The position numbers were made by a program, and so were the translations under genes. The notes under the pieces are model-generated. The model was not told where the DNA came from. It saw nothing but the letters and a program-made list of their open reading frames with translations, and did not search any database. From the NCBI GenBank assembly GCA_017480385.1, contig JAFVAT010000006.1, positions 1 through 49,492 on the forward strand: a stretch of 49,492 nucleotides of DNA, written 5' to 3'. Source of the stretch: Alphaproteobacteria bacterium. GTDB taxonomy: Bacteria; Pseudomonadota; Alphaproteobacteria; CAAGCB01; CAG-977. Position 1 is the stretch's first letter. Every line of letters begins with the position of its first letter. Below, one piece after another: positions 1 to 8,059 of the stretch.

Positions 1-188
1 ATAAGGTAACAAAAACGTAATATTAAATCCGAAAAAGGAAATGTTTTTTCAATTTAACGCGCTTCCTTTTTTTGAAAGAACTGTTTTCAATAGGATTGTT
101 CGGCTTTTTTCATTTTGTATCAATTGAATAGAAAGAAAAAAAACGCGTTAGGTCGTTTTCTGAATAAAAATAAAGACTCTTTTGCCTG
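1..188. other. AT-rich intergenic edge, no gene seen
   Basis: No convincing coding frame with a ribosome binding site lies here. The stretch is AT-rich and holds a loose inverted repeat (AAGGAA near 36-41 and TTCCTT near 64-69, separated by about 22 bases) which might end transcription of a gene outside the window; the long loop makes this weak. Confidence 0.4.
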
Positions 189-209
189 ATGCAGAAGATT
201 TTCTGTTAC

Positions 210-240
210 AAAAAACCCTCCGAACCGTTCAGTCGGAGGG
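210..240 (-). terminator. Intrinsic terminator after the rubredoxin fusion gene
   Basis: CCCTCCGA (216-223) pairs perfectly with TCGGAGGG (233-240) around a 9-base loop. On the minus strand the stem is followed by a T run (210-215). It lies 24 bases past the stop codon of the flavin reductase/rubredoxin gene and closes the dapB-to-rubredoxin operon. Confidence 0.85.
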
Positions 241-263
241 CTTTCCTTTGGTTTTGCCGGACG

Positions 264-1049
264 TTATTCTTTGACAAAAACGCTTTTTGGCTGTTGGCAG
301 ATCGGGCAGACATAATCCTCCGGCAAGTCTTCAAACGGTACATCGCCGTCATAAACATATCCGCAGACCGAACAGACATATTTTGCCTCAGCCGGTTTTG
401 TTTCCGCCTTTTCTTCCGCTTTTTCAAATTCTTCCGGCCCGACTCCGCAGACGGGGCAAACATAATCTTCCGGCAATTCTTCCCCTTCATAAACGTATCC
501 GCAAACTTTACATACCCATTTCGTCATCTTTTTTTCTCCTTTTTCATTTGTAAGTGTGCATTGTCCTGATTGAAAAGCCTCCATAACTTTCGGCTTCCAC
601 GTTTCCTGATATTCCGTATAGCTTAATGCTTTGCTTTCGCCGTCAATAGCTTCTGTCACTTCACAGAAAAACAGCGTGTGAGTCGAAAGCTGTTTTGTTT
701 CTGTTACCCGGCAATGCAGATAAGCTGCGGCACCGTCTAAAACCGGAAGGCCCTTCATAAAATGATGCGGGACTTTTTCCCATTTGTCGGCGGACCGGCA
801 AGACTGAAATCCAAAATTGCCAATAATAAACGGGTCTGTTGTTTCAGACACGACGGACAGAGTTAATTCTTTAGTTTCCTGAAGGCATTCGTTGGTTTTT
901 GTGCATTGATTGCAGGCAATAATCAGTACGGGCGGCTGGACGGTTGCCTGCATTACCGCATCAACAATGCAGCCGCCGAATTTATCGCCGTTTTTTACAC
1001 CGATAACATAAAGACCGTAAGTGAGTTTAAAAAAAGCTTTCGTATCCAT
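264..1049 (-). CDS. Flavin reductase domain fused to two rubredoxin domains
   Basis: About 261 residues. The N-terminal 155 or so residues look like an FMN-binding flavin reductase domain ([15 protein letters not shown] start, FFCEV near the end). Two rubredoxin domains follow, each with two CxxC iron-binding knuckles: CKVCG...CPVCG and CSVCG...CPICQ, linked by a Glu/Lys-rich spacer. The layout matches high-molecular-weight rubredoxin (Hrb) proteins of anaerobes, which pass electrons from NAD(P)H to oxygen- or peroxide-reducing partners; that role is inferred. A TTG 18 bases upstream is in frame, but ATG at 1049 is preceded by GGAA at good spacing, so I use it. An in-frame ATG at 527 has a far stronger Shine-Dalgarno sequence and would release the two rubredoxin domains alone. 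It is last in the operon behind the alanine racemase homologue. Confidence 0.88.
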   Translation of the reverse strand: MDTKAFFKLTYGLYVIGVKNGDKFGGCIVDAVMQATVQPPVLIIACNQCTKTNECLQETKELTLSVVSETTDPFIIGNFGFQSCRSADKWEKVPHHFMKGLPVLDGAAAYLHCRVTETKQLSTHTLFFCEVTEAIDGESKALSYTEYQETWKPKVMEAFQSGQCTLTNEKGEKKMTKWVCKVCGYVYEGEELPEDYVCPVCGVGPEEFEKAEEKAETKPAEAKYVCSVCGYVYDGDVPFEDLPEDYVCPICQQPKSVFVKE

Positions 1050-1067
1050 ATAATTTCCTTGCAGCAA

Positions 1068-2084
1068 CTAAAAAGAATTTAAGCGAATCAAAACATCGGC
1101 TCCGACTTCCATACCGGCATCAAGAGCCAACTTATCCGGCGTATAAAAAGCATCGAATAAGTTTACTTCATCGGCAATATGAATGCAATCGGCAGCTGCG
1201 GTTGCATCAACAGGCAAATAGTTTGTAGTCGGCGGGGCCAAAACCGGCAAAAGAGTATTTTTAAAATGGACAAAACAGCCGGGCTTGTGAACAATGCCGT
1301 CTCCGGAACCGGCCAGAACAGAAGCGACCAAGGTTCTTTTTTGCAAAACAAAGGAGTCATTGTAGCCGATGCTTTCACCGGCGGAAAACCACCTGAGCCA
1401 GCCGATCTTTGCCGTTAACGCGGCGGCAGAGCGGGTGCCGGGCAAAGCTGTTGAGCCATATAAGGCAGCGCCGGCACGAATCATATCGAAATGATATTCT
1501 TTTCCCAAAGCGGCGCCAAAGGAAGCGGCCAGGCTTTTTTTTGCGGTCGGGAACTGCGCGGCATACTTGGTAAATAATGCAAGCTGTTCTTTGTTTTTCG
1601 GATTATCCGGCCTTTCGGCACATGATAAGTGAGACATCAAAAAGGATACGGAACGCCCCTTTAAAGCGTGTAAAACAGAGGGGGAATCAAAAGCGTTAAT
1701 TCCCGCCAGATTAAACCCCGTGTCCAGACGGACGGCAATATTTTGTTCTTTTGGATAACGGTTAAGGGCTTCTTTTGTTGAAAAAACAGGCGTCAGATTC
1801 AAATTTTTGTAATCTTGCAGCGTATCGGAGCCGATCAAAGCGTCCAAAACGAAAACAGCCGCATCGGGAGCAAGACGGCGGACTTTTTCTCCTTCATTCA
1901 GCCGGTTGACAAAAAAGGTTTTGCAGCCGGCTCGGACTAATGGCGGAACAACATTGTCGAATCCTAATCCGTAGGCATTTGCTTTGACGACAGCGGCAAT
2001 TTCTGTGGTGGGACAAGTTTTCTGCATCAACAGAAAATTATGTTTTAAATTTTCAGGAAAAACTGTCAGTTTAAACACGGACAT
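1068..2084 (-). CDS. alr: Alanine racemase family protein
   Basis: A fold-type III PLP enzyme of 338 residues. The PLP lysine motif VVKANAYGLG is near residue 34, IRAGAALYG follows the barrel, and the second catalytic tyrosine lies in SIGYN. The expected reaction is L-Ala to D-Ala for peptidoglycan. Two family signatures look eroded: the SMD segment reads TTN, and the C-terminus stops at RLNSF, just where family members usually carry an R-x-x-R-x-Tyr end. It is shorter than the usual 360-390 residues. There is no clear Shine-Dalgarno sequence; ATG is 3 bases after the stop of the outer-membrane protein gene, so translational coupling is likely. The family call is firm; full catalytic activity is not. 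Confidence 0.85.
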   Translation of the reverse strand: MSVFKLTVFPENLKHNFLLMQKTCPTTEIAAVVKANAYGLGFDNVVPPLVRAGCKTFFVNRLNEGEKVRRLAPDAAVFVLDALIGSDTLQDYKNLNLTPVFSTKEALNRYPKEQNIAVRLDTGFNLAGINAFDSPSVLHALKGRSVSFLMSHLSCAERPDNPKNKEQLALFTKYAAQFPTAKKSLAASFGAALGKEYHFDMIRAGAALYGSTALPGTRSAAALTAKIGWLRWFSAGESIGYNDSFVLQKRTLVASVLAGSGDGIVHKPGCFVHFKNTLLPVLAPPTTNYLPVDATAAADCIHIADEVNLFDAFYTPDKLALDAGMEVGADVLIRLNSF

Positions 2085-2087
2085 TTT

Positions 2088-2609
2088 TTAAAATTCGAAT
2101 CGTAATTTCAGTAAAAGAACATCGGCGCGCAAAGAAGATTCTTCGGCAAACCGCTTAACATCTTTTGAAGATTGTGTGTGTTTGTATTCAATGCCAAAAT
2201 TCAATCCGAACAGACCGTATTCCACCCCGAACATGCCTTGATATACCGACGTTGTTTTATGGCGGACCGAAACATATCCACCGCCTGCGCCTGCATATAA
2301 TCCCAACAGCGGAATGCGGACATAAGCATTGGCCAAAGCGCCGTAAGTTTCCATGTGACCGTTGTTGGTATTTTTCAGATTGCTTTTATTATATATGCCT
2401 TCCAACTCGACACGCACGGGAATAACCGGCAGAGCATAACCGATCGCACCGGAATAAAAAGCGGCCGTATCGTATTTATATCTGGCATTTTGATAAACGG
2501 TTTTGCTGTCGTTATGAAAGTCCAGTCCGATCCCGCCGGAAAGGTACATTCCGGCCTGCGCAGCGGAGGAAAAAAGCAGGAAAATAAAGGTGAAAAGATA
2601 CTTTTTCAT
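2088..2609 (-). CDS. Outer-membrane beta-barrel protein
   Basis: About 173 residues. It begins with a signal peptide (MKKYLFTFIFLLFSSAAQA, cleavage likely after AQA) and continues with alternating hydrophobic strands rich in Gly and Tyr, ending LLLKLRFEF, a C-terminal Phe typical of BAM-inserted porins. It resembles the small eight-stranded opacity/OmpW-like barrels. The start at 2609 is preceded by GGAGC with 7-base spacing; an earlier TTG frame that would overlap dapB is unlikely. It sits between dapB and the alanine racemase gene in an apparent operon. The specific function is unknown. Confidence 0.8.
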   Translation of the reverse strand: MKKYLFTFIFLLFSSAAQAGMYLSGGIGLDFHNDSKTVYQNARYKYDTAAFYSGAIGYALPVIPVRVELEGIYNKSNLKNTNNGHMETYGALANAYVRIPLLGLYAGAGGGYVSVRHKTTSVYQGMFGVEYGLFGLNFGIEYKHTQSSKDVKRFAEESSLRADVLLLKLRFEF

Positions 2610-2641
2610 AATTCTTGCTCCATTATGCAGCTCAAGTTTAT

Positions 2642-3442
2642 TCACTTTAATCCTAAAACGTCTGACATTGTATATAAATTTTTAGGTTTTCCCTGTCCCC
2701 ATAAGGCGGCCCAGACAGCGCCGTCCGCAAAAATTTCGCGCGAAGAGGCTTTATGCGTTAATTCGATGCGTTCTCCCAATCCGGCAAAAATTACTGTGTG
2801 ATCGCCGACCACATCGCCGCCGCGCAAAGCCGAAAAGCCGATTTCGCCTGTCGGACGAACGCCCGTATTGCCATGCCGTTCATAACGTGCTCTGTCGTTT
2901 AAAGAAATTTGCCGTCCTTCTGCCGCCGCTTTGCCTAATCCCAAAGCCGTTCCTGACGGGGCGTCCGCTTTGTTGCGGTGGTGCATTTCGACGATTTCGA
3001 TATCATAAGAGGGGTCTAAAATGCCGGCGGCTTGTTTTACTAAGGAAAATAATAAATTGACGCCGATACTCATATTTGGAGAAGCGACAATAACAGTTTT
3101 TTCGGCACACTTTTTTAAAAAGTCCATTTGTTCCGCCGTTAATCCCGTTGTGCCGGTGACCAGAATTTTTCCTGTTTCAGCCGCCATTTTCGCATGCTCT
3201 ACGGTTGCGGCGGGTGTTGTGAAGTCAATAACGGCATCGCTTATGTTGAATAATTCAAACGGATATGCCGTTACGGCTAAATTCAAGGGCCGTACGCCGA
3301 TGATTTCGCCGATATCCCGACCGATAAAGCCGCTTTCGCGCCGTTCCGATCCGCCGGATAACTCGCAGTCCTTATTGGTTAAAATGCGGCTGAGCAGCAT
3401 TTTACCCATTCTACCCGCGCACCCTGTTACGCCTATTTTCAT
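2642..3442 (-). CDS. dapB: 4-hydroxy-tetrahydrodipicolinate reductase
   Basis: The cytosolic NAD(P)H-dependent enzyme of the diaminopimelate/lysine pathway. The Rossmann motif GVTGCAGRMGKML is at the N-terminus. The catalytic His/Lys segment EMHHRNKADAPSGTALGLG and the C-terminal block SALRGGDVVGDHTVIFAG are intact. The 266-residue length is normal. AGAGG lies 6 bases before the ATG. As first gene of a minus-strand operon it supplies meso-DAP, which fits the peptidoglycan theme of this window. Confidence 0.97.
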   Translation of the reverse strand: MKIGVTGCAGRMGKMLLSRILTNKDCELSGGSERRESGFIGRDIGEIIGVRPLNLAVTAYPFELFNISDAVIDFTTPAATVEHAKMAAETGKILVTGTTGLTAEQMDFLKKCAEKTVIVASPNMSIGVNLLFSLVKQAAGILDPSYDIEIVEMHHRNKADAPSGTALGLGKAAAEGRQISLNDRARYERHGNTGVRPTGEIGFSALRGGDVVGDHTVIFAGLGERIELTHKASSREIFADGAVWAALWGQGKPKNLYTMSDVLGLK

Positions 3443-3487
3443 GAAACGCCTCTTTTTTGTTTTTAGCTGTTTTTATCGTAAAATAAA

Positions 3488-3580
3488 ATGAATCATATGC
3501 CAATAAGTAAAAAAGAACGCACTGGCAGAAAAAAATTTTGTGGTGTCGCAGCACTATTAGGTTCTGGAGAACAGAAATAA
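3488..3580 (+). CDS. Possible 30-residue small protein
   Basis: ATG at 3488 (or 3497) opens a short frame ending in TAA at 3578, encoding a lysine-rich then hydrophobic peptide (ISKKERTGRKKF, then CGVAALLGSGEQK). There is no strong Shine-Dalgarno sequence and I recognise no family. The only support is that it occupies a 297-base gap and is followed at once by a second tiny frame with a good ribosome binding site. It could equally be the remnant of a larger gene. Confidence 0.25.
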   Translation: MNHMPISKKERTGRKKFCGVAALLGSGEQK

Positions 3581-3592
3581 CGGAGACTATCT

Positions 3593-3628
3593 ATGCCTTT
3601 TAAAGATCGAAATGTTATAACCATATAA
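3593..3628 (+). CDS. Possible 11-residue peptide frame
   Basis: ATG CCT TTT AAA begins 6 bases after CGGAGA, a usable Shine-Dalgarno sequence that overlaps the end of the upstream small frame. It encodes MPFKDRNVITI and then TAA. It may be a leader peptide or chance. The rest of the gap (3629-3739) is AT-rich with an AAAGAAAG/CTTTCTTT inverted repeat and no other feature I can support. Confidence 0.15.
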   Translation: MPFKDRNVITI

Positions 3629-3739
3629 AAAACAGTTAAAACAAATTCCTTAAAGAAAGCACTTTCATTTTTTGAATTCTTGAAAAACTTTCTTTATCAA
3701 AAGATATAAATTTAACGCATATTAAAAGGTATTTTCAGA

Positions 3740-4711
3740 TCAGCGTTCTCTTTTTGTCAGAAGTGCGCGTGTAACAGCCGATGACACGCTTTCCTGTCCA
3801 AATTTTTGAGAAGAAGGCTGATTTTCAAAATTCTTTTTAGCCACCGGTGCACGTGCGATCAACGCATCGATTTTTGCAGCCTGTTCTTTATGGACCGCAA
3901 CAAAATGACCGCTTTCCAAAATTTTGGGATCAGCCGAAAAATAGCAGCTGCCGTCGTTGTTAAGACACAATTCCTTTACTATTTGCGCTGCAGACTGGGA
4001 ATGAGCGTATGTATCCGTCCGATGATCACCCCGCGCTTCACGTCTTTTCATCATCTCAACCTGATAGGCTTCATCATAGGCCTTTTTGACGGGATCATTG
4101 TCATACCAAGCTAAAAAAGCCGCCGTACGCGCCGTGCCGTTTTCCAAAGCGTTTTCTTCATATAAGGCCCGTTCGAATGCTTTGCCGATTGCCTGATTGT
4201 CCTGCTGACGGCAAAAAGCAAATAAAGGTCCTTCATTTCCTTTTTCCATCATTTCGCCCAACACCTGTGCGGCGGTCGCCTGAGCATCTGCCTCAACGGC
4301 ACGGGTCCGCATGACATTTGATTTGATCGTCTCATGACGCGGCCTTTTATCATCGCTTGCGTCATATTCTCCGCGTTCAAACTGTCCGGCATGGCGGCAT
4401 TCGTGGATCAAAACGCCGACCAATACTTCGTCTTTGCTCATGGGATTCAAAACAATGTTTTTCTTTTCTTTATTGCACCCGCCGTTACAGCCGAACGCAA
4501 ATTCCATGCCCAGTTTATAACCGGCTTTGCTGGCAATTTCCAAAGTCTTTCGCCCCGTATCGGAGGCAACAATCTGATTGATCATTTCCGTAATACGATA
4601 CTGCGTCTCTTTATTGCCGACAATTTTAAACGGCGGCGTTAAATTCTGTTCCAACTCTCCTGTTTCGGCAACGGGAAGAGACTGTTCAAATCCCTGTTTT
4701 AACCCAGACAC
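3740..4711 (-). CDS. Putative zinc metallopeptidase (HExxH) at the end of the Mla-type operon
   Basis: 323 residues, mostly helical and polar, without signal peptide or membrane span. The segment VLIHECRHAGQFERGE gives His103-Glu104-x-x-His107, the zincin signature, preceded by a Cys-rich loop (CNGGC) and followed by conserved-looking EADAQATA. It resembles the DUF6782-type putative metallopeptidases; that match is from memory and uncertain. Translation starts at a GTG directly after the TAA of the lipoprotein gene (no gap), with AAAGGAC upstream, so it is co-translated with the lipid-transport genes. A cytosolic protease acting on, or regulated with, that transporter is only a guess. Confidence 0.6.
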   Translation of the reverse strand: MSGLKQGFEQSLPVAETGELEQNLTPPFKIVGNKETQYRITEMINQIVASDTGRKTLEIASKAGYKLGMEFAFGCNGGCNKEKKNIVLNPMSKDEVLVGVLIHECRHAGQFERGEYDASDDKRPRHETIKSNVMRTRAVEADAQATAAQVLGEMMEKGNEGPLFAFCRQQDNQAIGKAFERALYEENALENGTARTAAFLAWYDNDPVKKAYDEAYQVEMMKRREARGDHRTDTYAHSQSAAQIVKELCLNNDGSCYFSADPKILESGHFVAVHKEQAAKIDALIARAPVAKKNFENQPSSQKFGQESVSSAVTRALLTKRER

Positions 4712-5311
4712 TTATTTTTGTCCTTTTTTTAAATTCTTTTGCGTATAGTCAGCAATAATCCGACCCAGCTCTTTTAACAGTTTCTGTTCTGCCAAAACAA
4801 CGCTGTCGTAATCATCGCCGACCGGTTCGATCAAAGTTGACCGTGTCCTATAAAGTACATTGCCAGAATTTGACATGATTGTCCACCATGTATCCAAAAC
4901 GGCTTCTTTTTTAAAAGCTGCATCAAACCGCAAAACTTCGACAAACAAACGATACGGGAACAAGTCTCTGTTCAAGTTGATCTGTTTGGCAGCCGGATAT
5001 CCCATGCATTCGGAAATGGAATTAGCCAAAACACGCGGAAAAACATCGGATATTTGTTCCGCCCATCGGTTAAATTCAGAGGCCGTTAATGTAACAGAAT
5101 CCGGCTGACGGATAACAATTTGCGGTTTATCCAAATAATTAGGAATAATGACCGGTTCAATTCCGATCAGAATTTTATCCGCATTTTTCAATGTGATGCT
5201 CTGCATCGGCAAATCGCTGCTGTCCAGCACATAAAAAGTTGAAGGACGCGTTGAACCGCAGGCACTGACCAACAGACACATAACAGCGGCCAAGCAAAAA
5301 TATTTTTTCAT
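4712..5311 (-). CDS. ABC-type transport auxiliary lipoprotein (PqiC/ABC_trans_aux-like)
   Basis: 199 residues. The lipoprotein signal peptide has the lipobox LVSAC (Cys18) and the motif STFYVLDSS follows, typical of the ABC_trans_aux family. The body matches PqiC-like periplasmic lipoproteins that accompany MCE proteins and interact with the outer membrane. Its start overlaps the mlaD-like stop by 4 bases (ATGA). The family is known as a partner in phospholipid transport between the two membranes; this gene replaces the MlaC/MlaA parts, which are not in the window. Confidence 0.85.
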   Translation of the reverse strand: MKKYFCLAAVMCLLVSACGSTRPSTFYVLDSSDLPMQSITLKNADKILIGIEPVIIPNYLDKPQIVIRQPDSVTLTASEFNRWAEQISDVFPRVLANSISECMGYPAAKQINLNRDLFPYRLFVEVLRFDAAFKKEAVLDTWWTIMSNSGNVLYRTRSTLIEPVGDDYDSVVLAEQKLLKELGRIIADYTQKNLKKGQK

Positions 5312-6138
5312 CGGGAACTTCCTTTTCCTCTTAACAATGCTTCAGGGTGACGCTCTAAATAATCGGACCAGTTACGCAAAGACTGGGCGGCGGAACTGAA
5401 ATCACGCAGCATTTTGTTTAAATCCATCATCGTTCTTGAATCTTCATCAAAAGAACTGAGAGCCTTTTCCGCTTTATCCGCAGCCGAAGACAATGTTGAC
5501 GTCATATTGACCAAATGCTTCATCATTTCAGGCGACTCGCTGTTAACAGAATGCACCAGCTGATCCGTTTCCTCCAATAAGTGATTCAAATTCGTCAATG
5601 TTTTTTCCAAGGGCAGTTTTTGAAATATCTGCAGCAATTCTTCTCCGGTTGACGGTAAAGTAGGAATTTCAATCACCTTGGAATTATGTTTTTGCAAAAT
5701 AATCGGCGTGCCGGGATAAAATCCCATGCCAATCATCATTTGCCCGGTCAGCAGGCTTTGGTTTTCCAGTTTCGCGCGCAATCCTTTGGCGATCATTTTG
5801 TCTGTAAATTCAATAATATCTTCCTTAGAAGGACGACCGCGCGTATTTGTGACAATAAAACTGTTTTGATTTGTTTCGATGTAAACGGGCGTTTGGATTT
5901 CCAGAGTCTGCACATCAGTAATCAAAGAAATACCGATAACGCGTCCGATCGGCACACCATTAAAGACAACCGGAGATCCGACATTCAAGCCCTTGATCGA
6001 TCCTTGAAAGTATAAAACATACTTAATAGAACGGGAAAAAAAGCGGTCTTGGTTAATCAGCAAAAAAATCGCGATAAAAATAAAAAACGCTGCTAAAATA
6101 AAAGCGCCGATAACTTTGGGATTTGCTTTCTGAATCAT
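5308..6138 (-). CDS. mlaD: MCE-domain protein of the lipid transporter (MlaD-like)
   Basis: About 276 residues. One N-terminal membrane span (VIGAFILAAFFIFIAIFLLI) is followed by a single MCE/MlaD domain (YVLYFQGSIKGLNVGSPVVF), then a helical C-terminal tail of about 100 residues, longer than in E. coli MlaD and closer to alphaproteobacterial members. It should sit in the inner membrane, form a hexameric ring and bind phospholipid. The start at 6138 has AAGGAA 6 bases upstream; an in-frame GTG lies inside the end of the ATPase gene and is less likely. The gap to mlaF is 10 bases. Confidence 0.88.
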   Translation of the reverse strand: MIQKANPKVIGAFILAAFFIFIAIFLLINQDRFFSRSIKYVLYFQGSIKGLNVGSPVVFNGVPIGRVIGISLITDVQTLEIQTPVYIETNQNSFIVTNTRGRPSKEDIIEFTDKMIAKGLRAKLENQSLLTGQMMIGMGFYPGTPIILQKHNSKVIEIPTLPSTGEELLQIFQKLPLEKTLTNLNHLLEETDQLVHSVNSESPEMMKHLVNMTSTLSSAADKAEKALSSFDEDSRTMMDLNKMLRDFSSAAQSLRNWSDYLERHPEALLRGKGSSR

Positions 6139-6148
6139 ATTTTTTTCC

Positions 6149-6904
6149 TTACTTTTCACCGCGTGTTAAAAAATGTTTCAACGTTTCATTCGGCGGATTT
6201 TTCAATAATTCATTCGGACTGCCCTGCGCAATAACTGTTTTTGACTGCGCGTCCAAATAAATCGAATTGGTGCCGATCGCAAAAATCGACGGAAGTTCAT
6301 GTGTTACCATAACAATCGTAGTATGCATGTTTTCTTTGATCTGCAAAATCAAATCGTCCAGATTCTTGGAACTGATCGGGTCCAGCCCCGCCGACGGTTC
6401 ATCAAAGAAAACAATTTGAGGATCCAGCGCCAAAGCTCTGGCCAATCCGGCCCGTTTTTTCATACCGCCGCTGATTTCCGCCGGATAATAGTTTTGAAAC
6501 CCGCCCAATCCGACCAGATCAAGTTTCAAAGCAACGATGTCTTTAATTTCCGCCGCTGTCAGAAACGTATACTGTTCCAAAGGCAGCGCCACATTTTCCG
6601 CCAATGTCATGGAAGACCACAGCGCGCCGCTCTGGTACAAAATTCCGGCCTGACGCATCAAGGCGTCTCTGTCCGCTTTTGTTGCGCCGTTTCCCCAAAA
6701 AGGCCTTCCGACGAACATTTCCGTTCCTTTTGCGGGTTGTTTTAATCCGGTTAAAACCGTTAAAAGAGTGCTTTTTCCGCAGCCGCTGCCGCCCATAATG
6801 ATAAAAACGTCTTCTTTATTAACGGTAAAGCTGACATCATGCATGATAACGGTATTGCCGTAAGTGACTGTAAAATCAGAGACTTCTAAAAAAGGAACGG
6901 TCAT
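6149..6904 (-). CDS. mlaF: ABC transporter ATPase (MlaF-like)
   Basis: 251 residues. Walker A GGSGCGKST (residues 38-46), a Q-loop region near LYQSGALWSSMT, the family-type signature ISGGMKKRAGLARAL, and Walker B IVFFDEPSAGLDP are all intact, with the switch His in VTHEL. The variant SGGMKKR signature is characteristic of the Mkl/MlaF branch. It powers the MCE phospholipid transporter on the cytosolic face. Its ATG begins within 2 bases of the mlaE stop, with GGAG just upstream. Confidence 0.93.
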   Translation of the reverse strand: MTVPFLEVSDFTVTYGNTVIMHDVSFTVNKEDVFIIMGGSGCGKSTLLTVLTGLKQPAKGTEMFVGRPFWGNGATKADRDALMRQAGILYQSGALWSSMTLAENVALPLEQYTFLTAAEIKDIVALKLDLVGLGGFQNYYPAEISGGMKKRAGLARALALDPQIVFFDEPSAGLDPISSKNLDDLILQIKENMHTTIVMVTHELPSIFAIGTNSIYLDAQSKTVIAQGSPNELLKNPPNETLKHFLTRGEK

Positions 6905-6905
6905 T

Positions 6906-8030
6906 TTACACTCCGCAGACGCTGAAAATAAAGGTTAACACAGCCGTTGCGATCGTCATCCAAACAATCGAATAAACAACAGCGGAAGTCGTTGCAGACC
7001 CGACGGCGGACGCATTCCGACCGCAGTTAATGCCCTGAAAACAGCCGCATAAAGCGATAATAACGCCATAAATGGCGCCATGAATGATTCCGATAATAAT
7101 ATTTTTCATTAACAGAGCTTTCATCGTCATGCGGAAATAATCTTCCGGTGACAGTCCCAGCATAAAAATTCCGACAAAAGCGCCGCCTAAAATTCCCATT
7201 AAGTCAGCATAAACAACCAATAACGGCATCATCAATGACAGAGCCAGCATTCTGGGAGTCACCAAAAAATCAAACGGGGAAATGCCCATTGTTTTCAAGG
7301 CGTCCACTTCTTCATTCACCTGCATTGACCCCAAAGTCGCCGCATAAGAAGCTCCTGTCCGTCCGGCCATGATCACGCCGGCCATAATTGCCCCCATAAC
7401 GCGGGTAACGGCAATCGCGACAAGGCTTGAAACATAAATTTGGGCACCGAACAGCTTCAGTTGGATCGATCCGACAAAGGCCAAAATCAATCCGACCAGA
7501 AAACAAATCAGAGAAACGATCGGAAAGGCGCCCGGCCCAGCCTCTTGAAATTCGTAAAACAAATCCGCCCGACGCATCACCGCCCGTCCCAAAAAAAATC
7601 GGACAAGAGAAGCGTATGTCTGACGCGCAAAAGCATAAACGCTTTTTGTTTTTTCCAAAAACTGCAGAACAACATTTCCCAGAAATGTTAAAAAAGCCTT
7701 ATGCTGTATGGTCTTGGCGGCTTCTGTATGTTTCGGCACGGCAAAAGCCAGGGCCAGCAAAGAATCGATTCCCGTCGGAAAATTATTCAGAACACAGCGG
7801 ATATTATTCTGTTTGCATATTTCCATAACATGCACCAAAAAAGCCGTCAGCTGACTGTCCCATTGTGTGATTTGACTGCCGTCAAGAATGATTGAATCAA
7901 AATCCTTTTTTTCAACGGCGTCAAAAACGGCGGCTCGATTATCAATATTATTTTTTGACAACCATTCTCCGGACAAAAACAACGACAAGGATTGATCCTG
8001 ATTTTTTTTCAATACAATATCAGCGGGCAT
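6906..8030 (-). CDS. mlaE: MlaE-type permease with N-terminal STAS domain
   Basis: 374 residues. The first 95 or so form a STAS-like domain (SLFLSGEW...FDSIILDGSQITQWDS...), comparable with MlaB. The rest is the MlaE permease (EAGPGAFPIVSLICFLVGLILAF, TGASYAATLGSMQVNEEVDALKTMGISP), with about five membrane helices. MlaB and MlaE are separate in E. coli but often fused in alphaproteobacteria. It is the first of the transporter genes, 29 bases after the Bax-like gene, so transcription may come from further upstream. Confidence 0.92.
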   Translation of the reverse strand: MPADIVLKKNQDQSLSLFLSGEWLSKNNIDNRAAVFDAVEKKDFDSIILDGSQITQWDSQLTAFLVHVMEICKQNNIRCVLNNFPTGIDSLLALAFAVPKHTEAAKTIQHKAFLTFLGNVVLQFLEKTKSVYAFARQTYASLVRFFLGRAVMRRADLFYEFQEAGPGAFPIVSLICFLVGLILAFVGSIQLKLFGAQIYVSSLVAIAVTRVMGAIMAGVIMAGRTGASYAATLGSMQVNEEVDALKTMGISPFDFLVTPRMLALSLMMPLLVVYADLMGILGGAFVGIFMLGLSPEDYFRMTMKALLMKNIIIGIIHGAIYGVIIALCGCFQGINCGRNASAVGSATTSAVVYSIVWMTIATAVLTFIFSVCGV

Positions 8031-8059
8031 ATATGGCTCTTTAAAAATATAAATTATAG

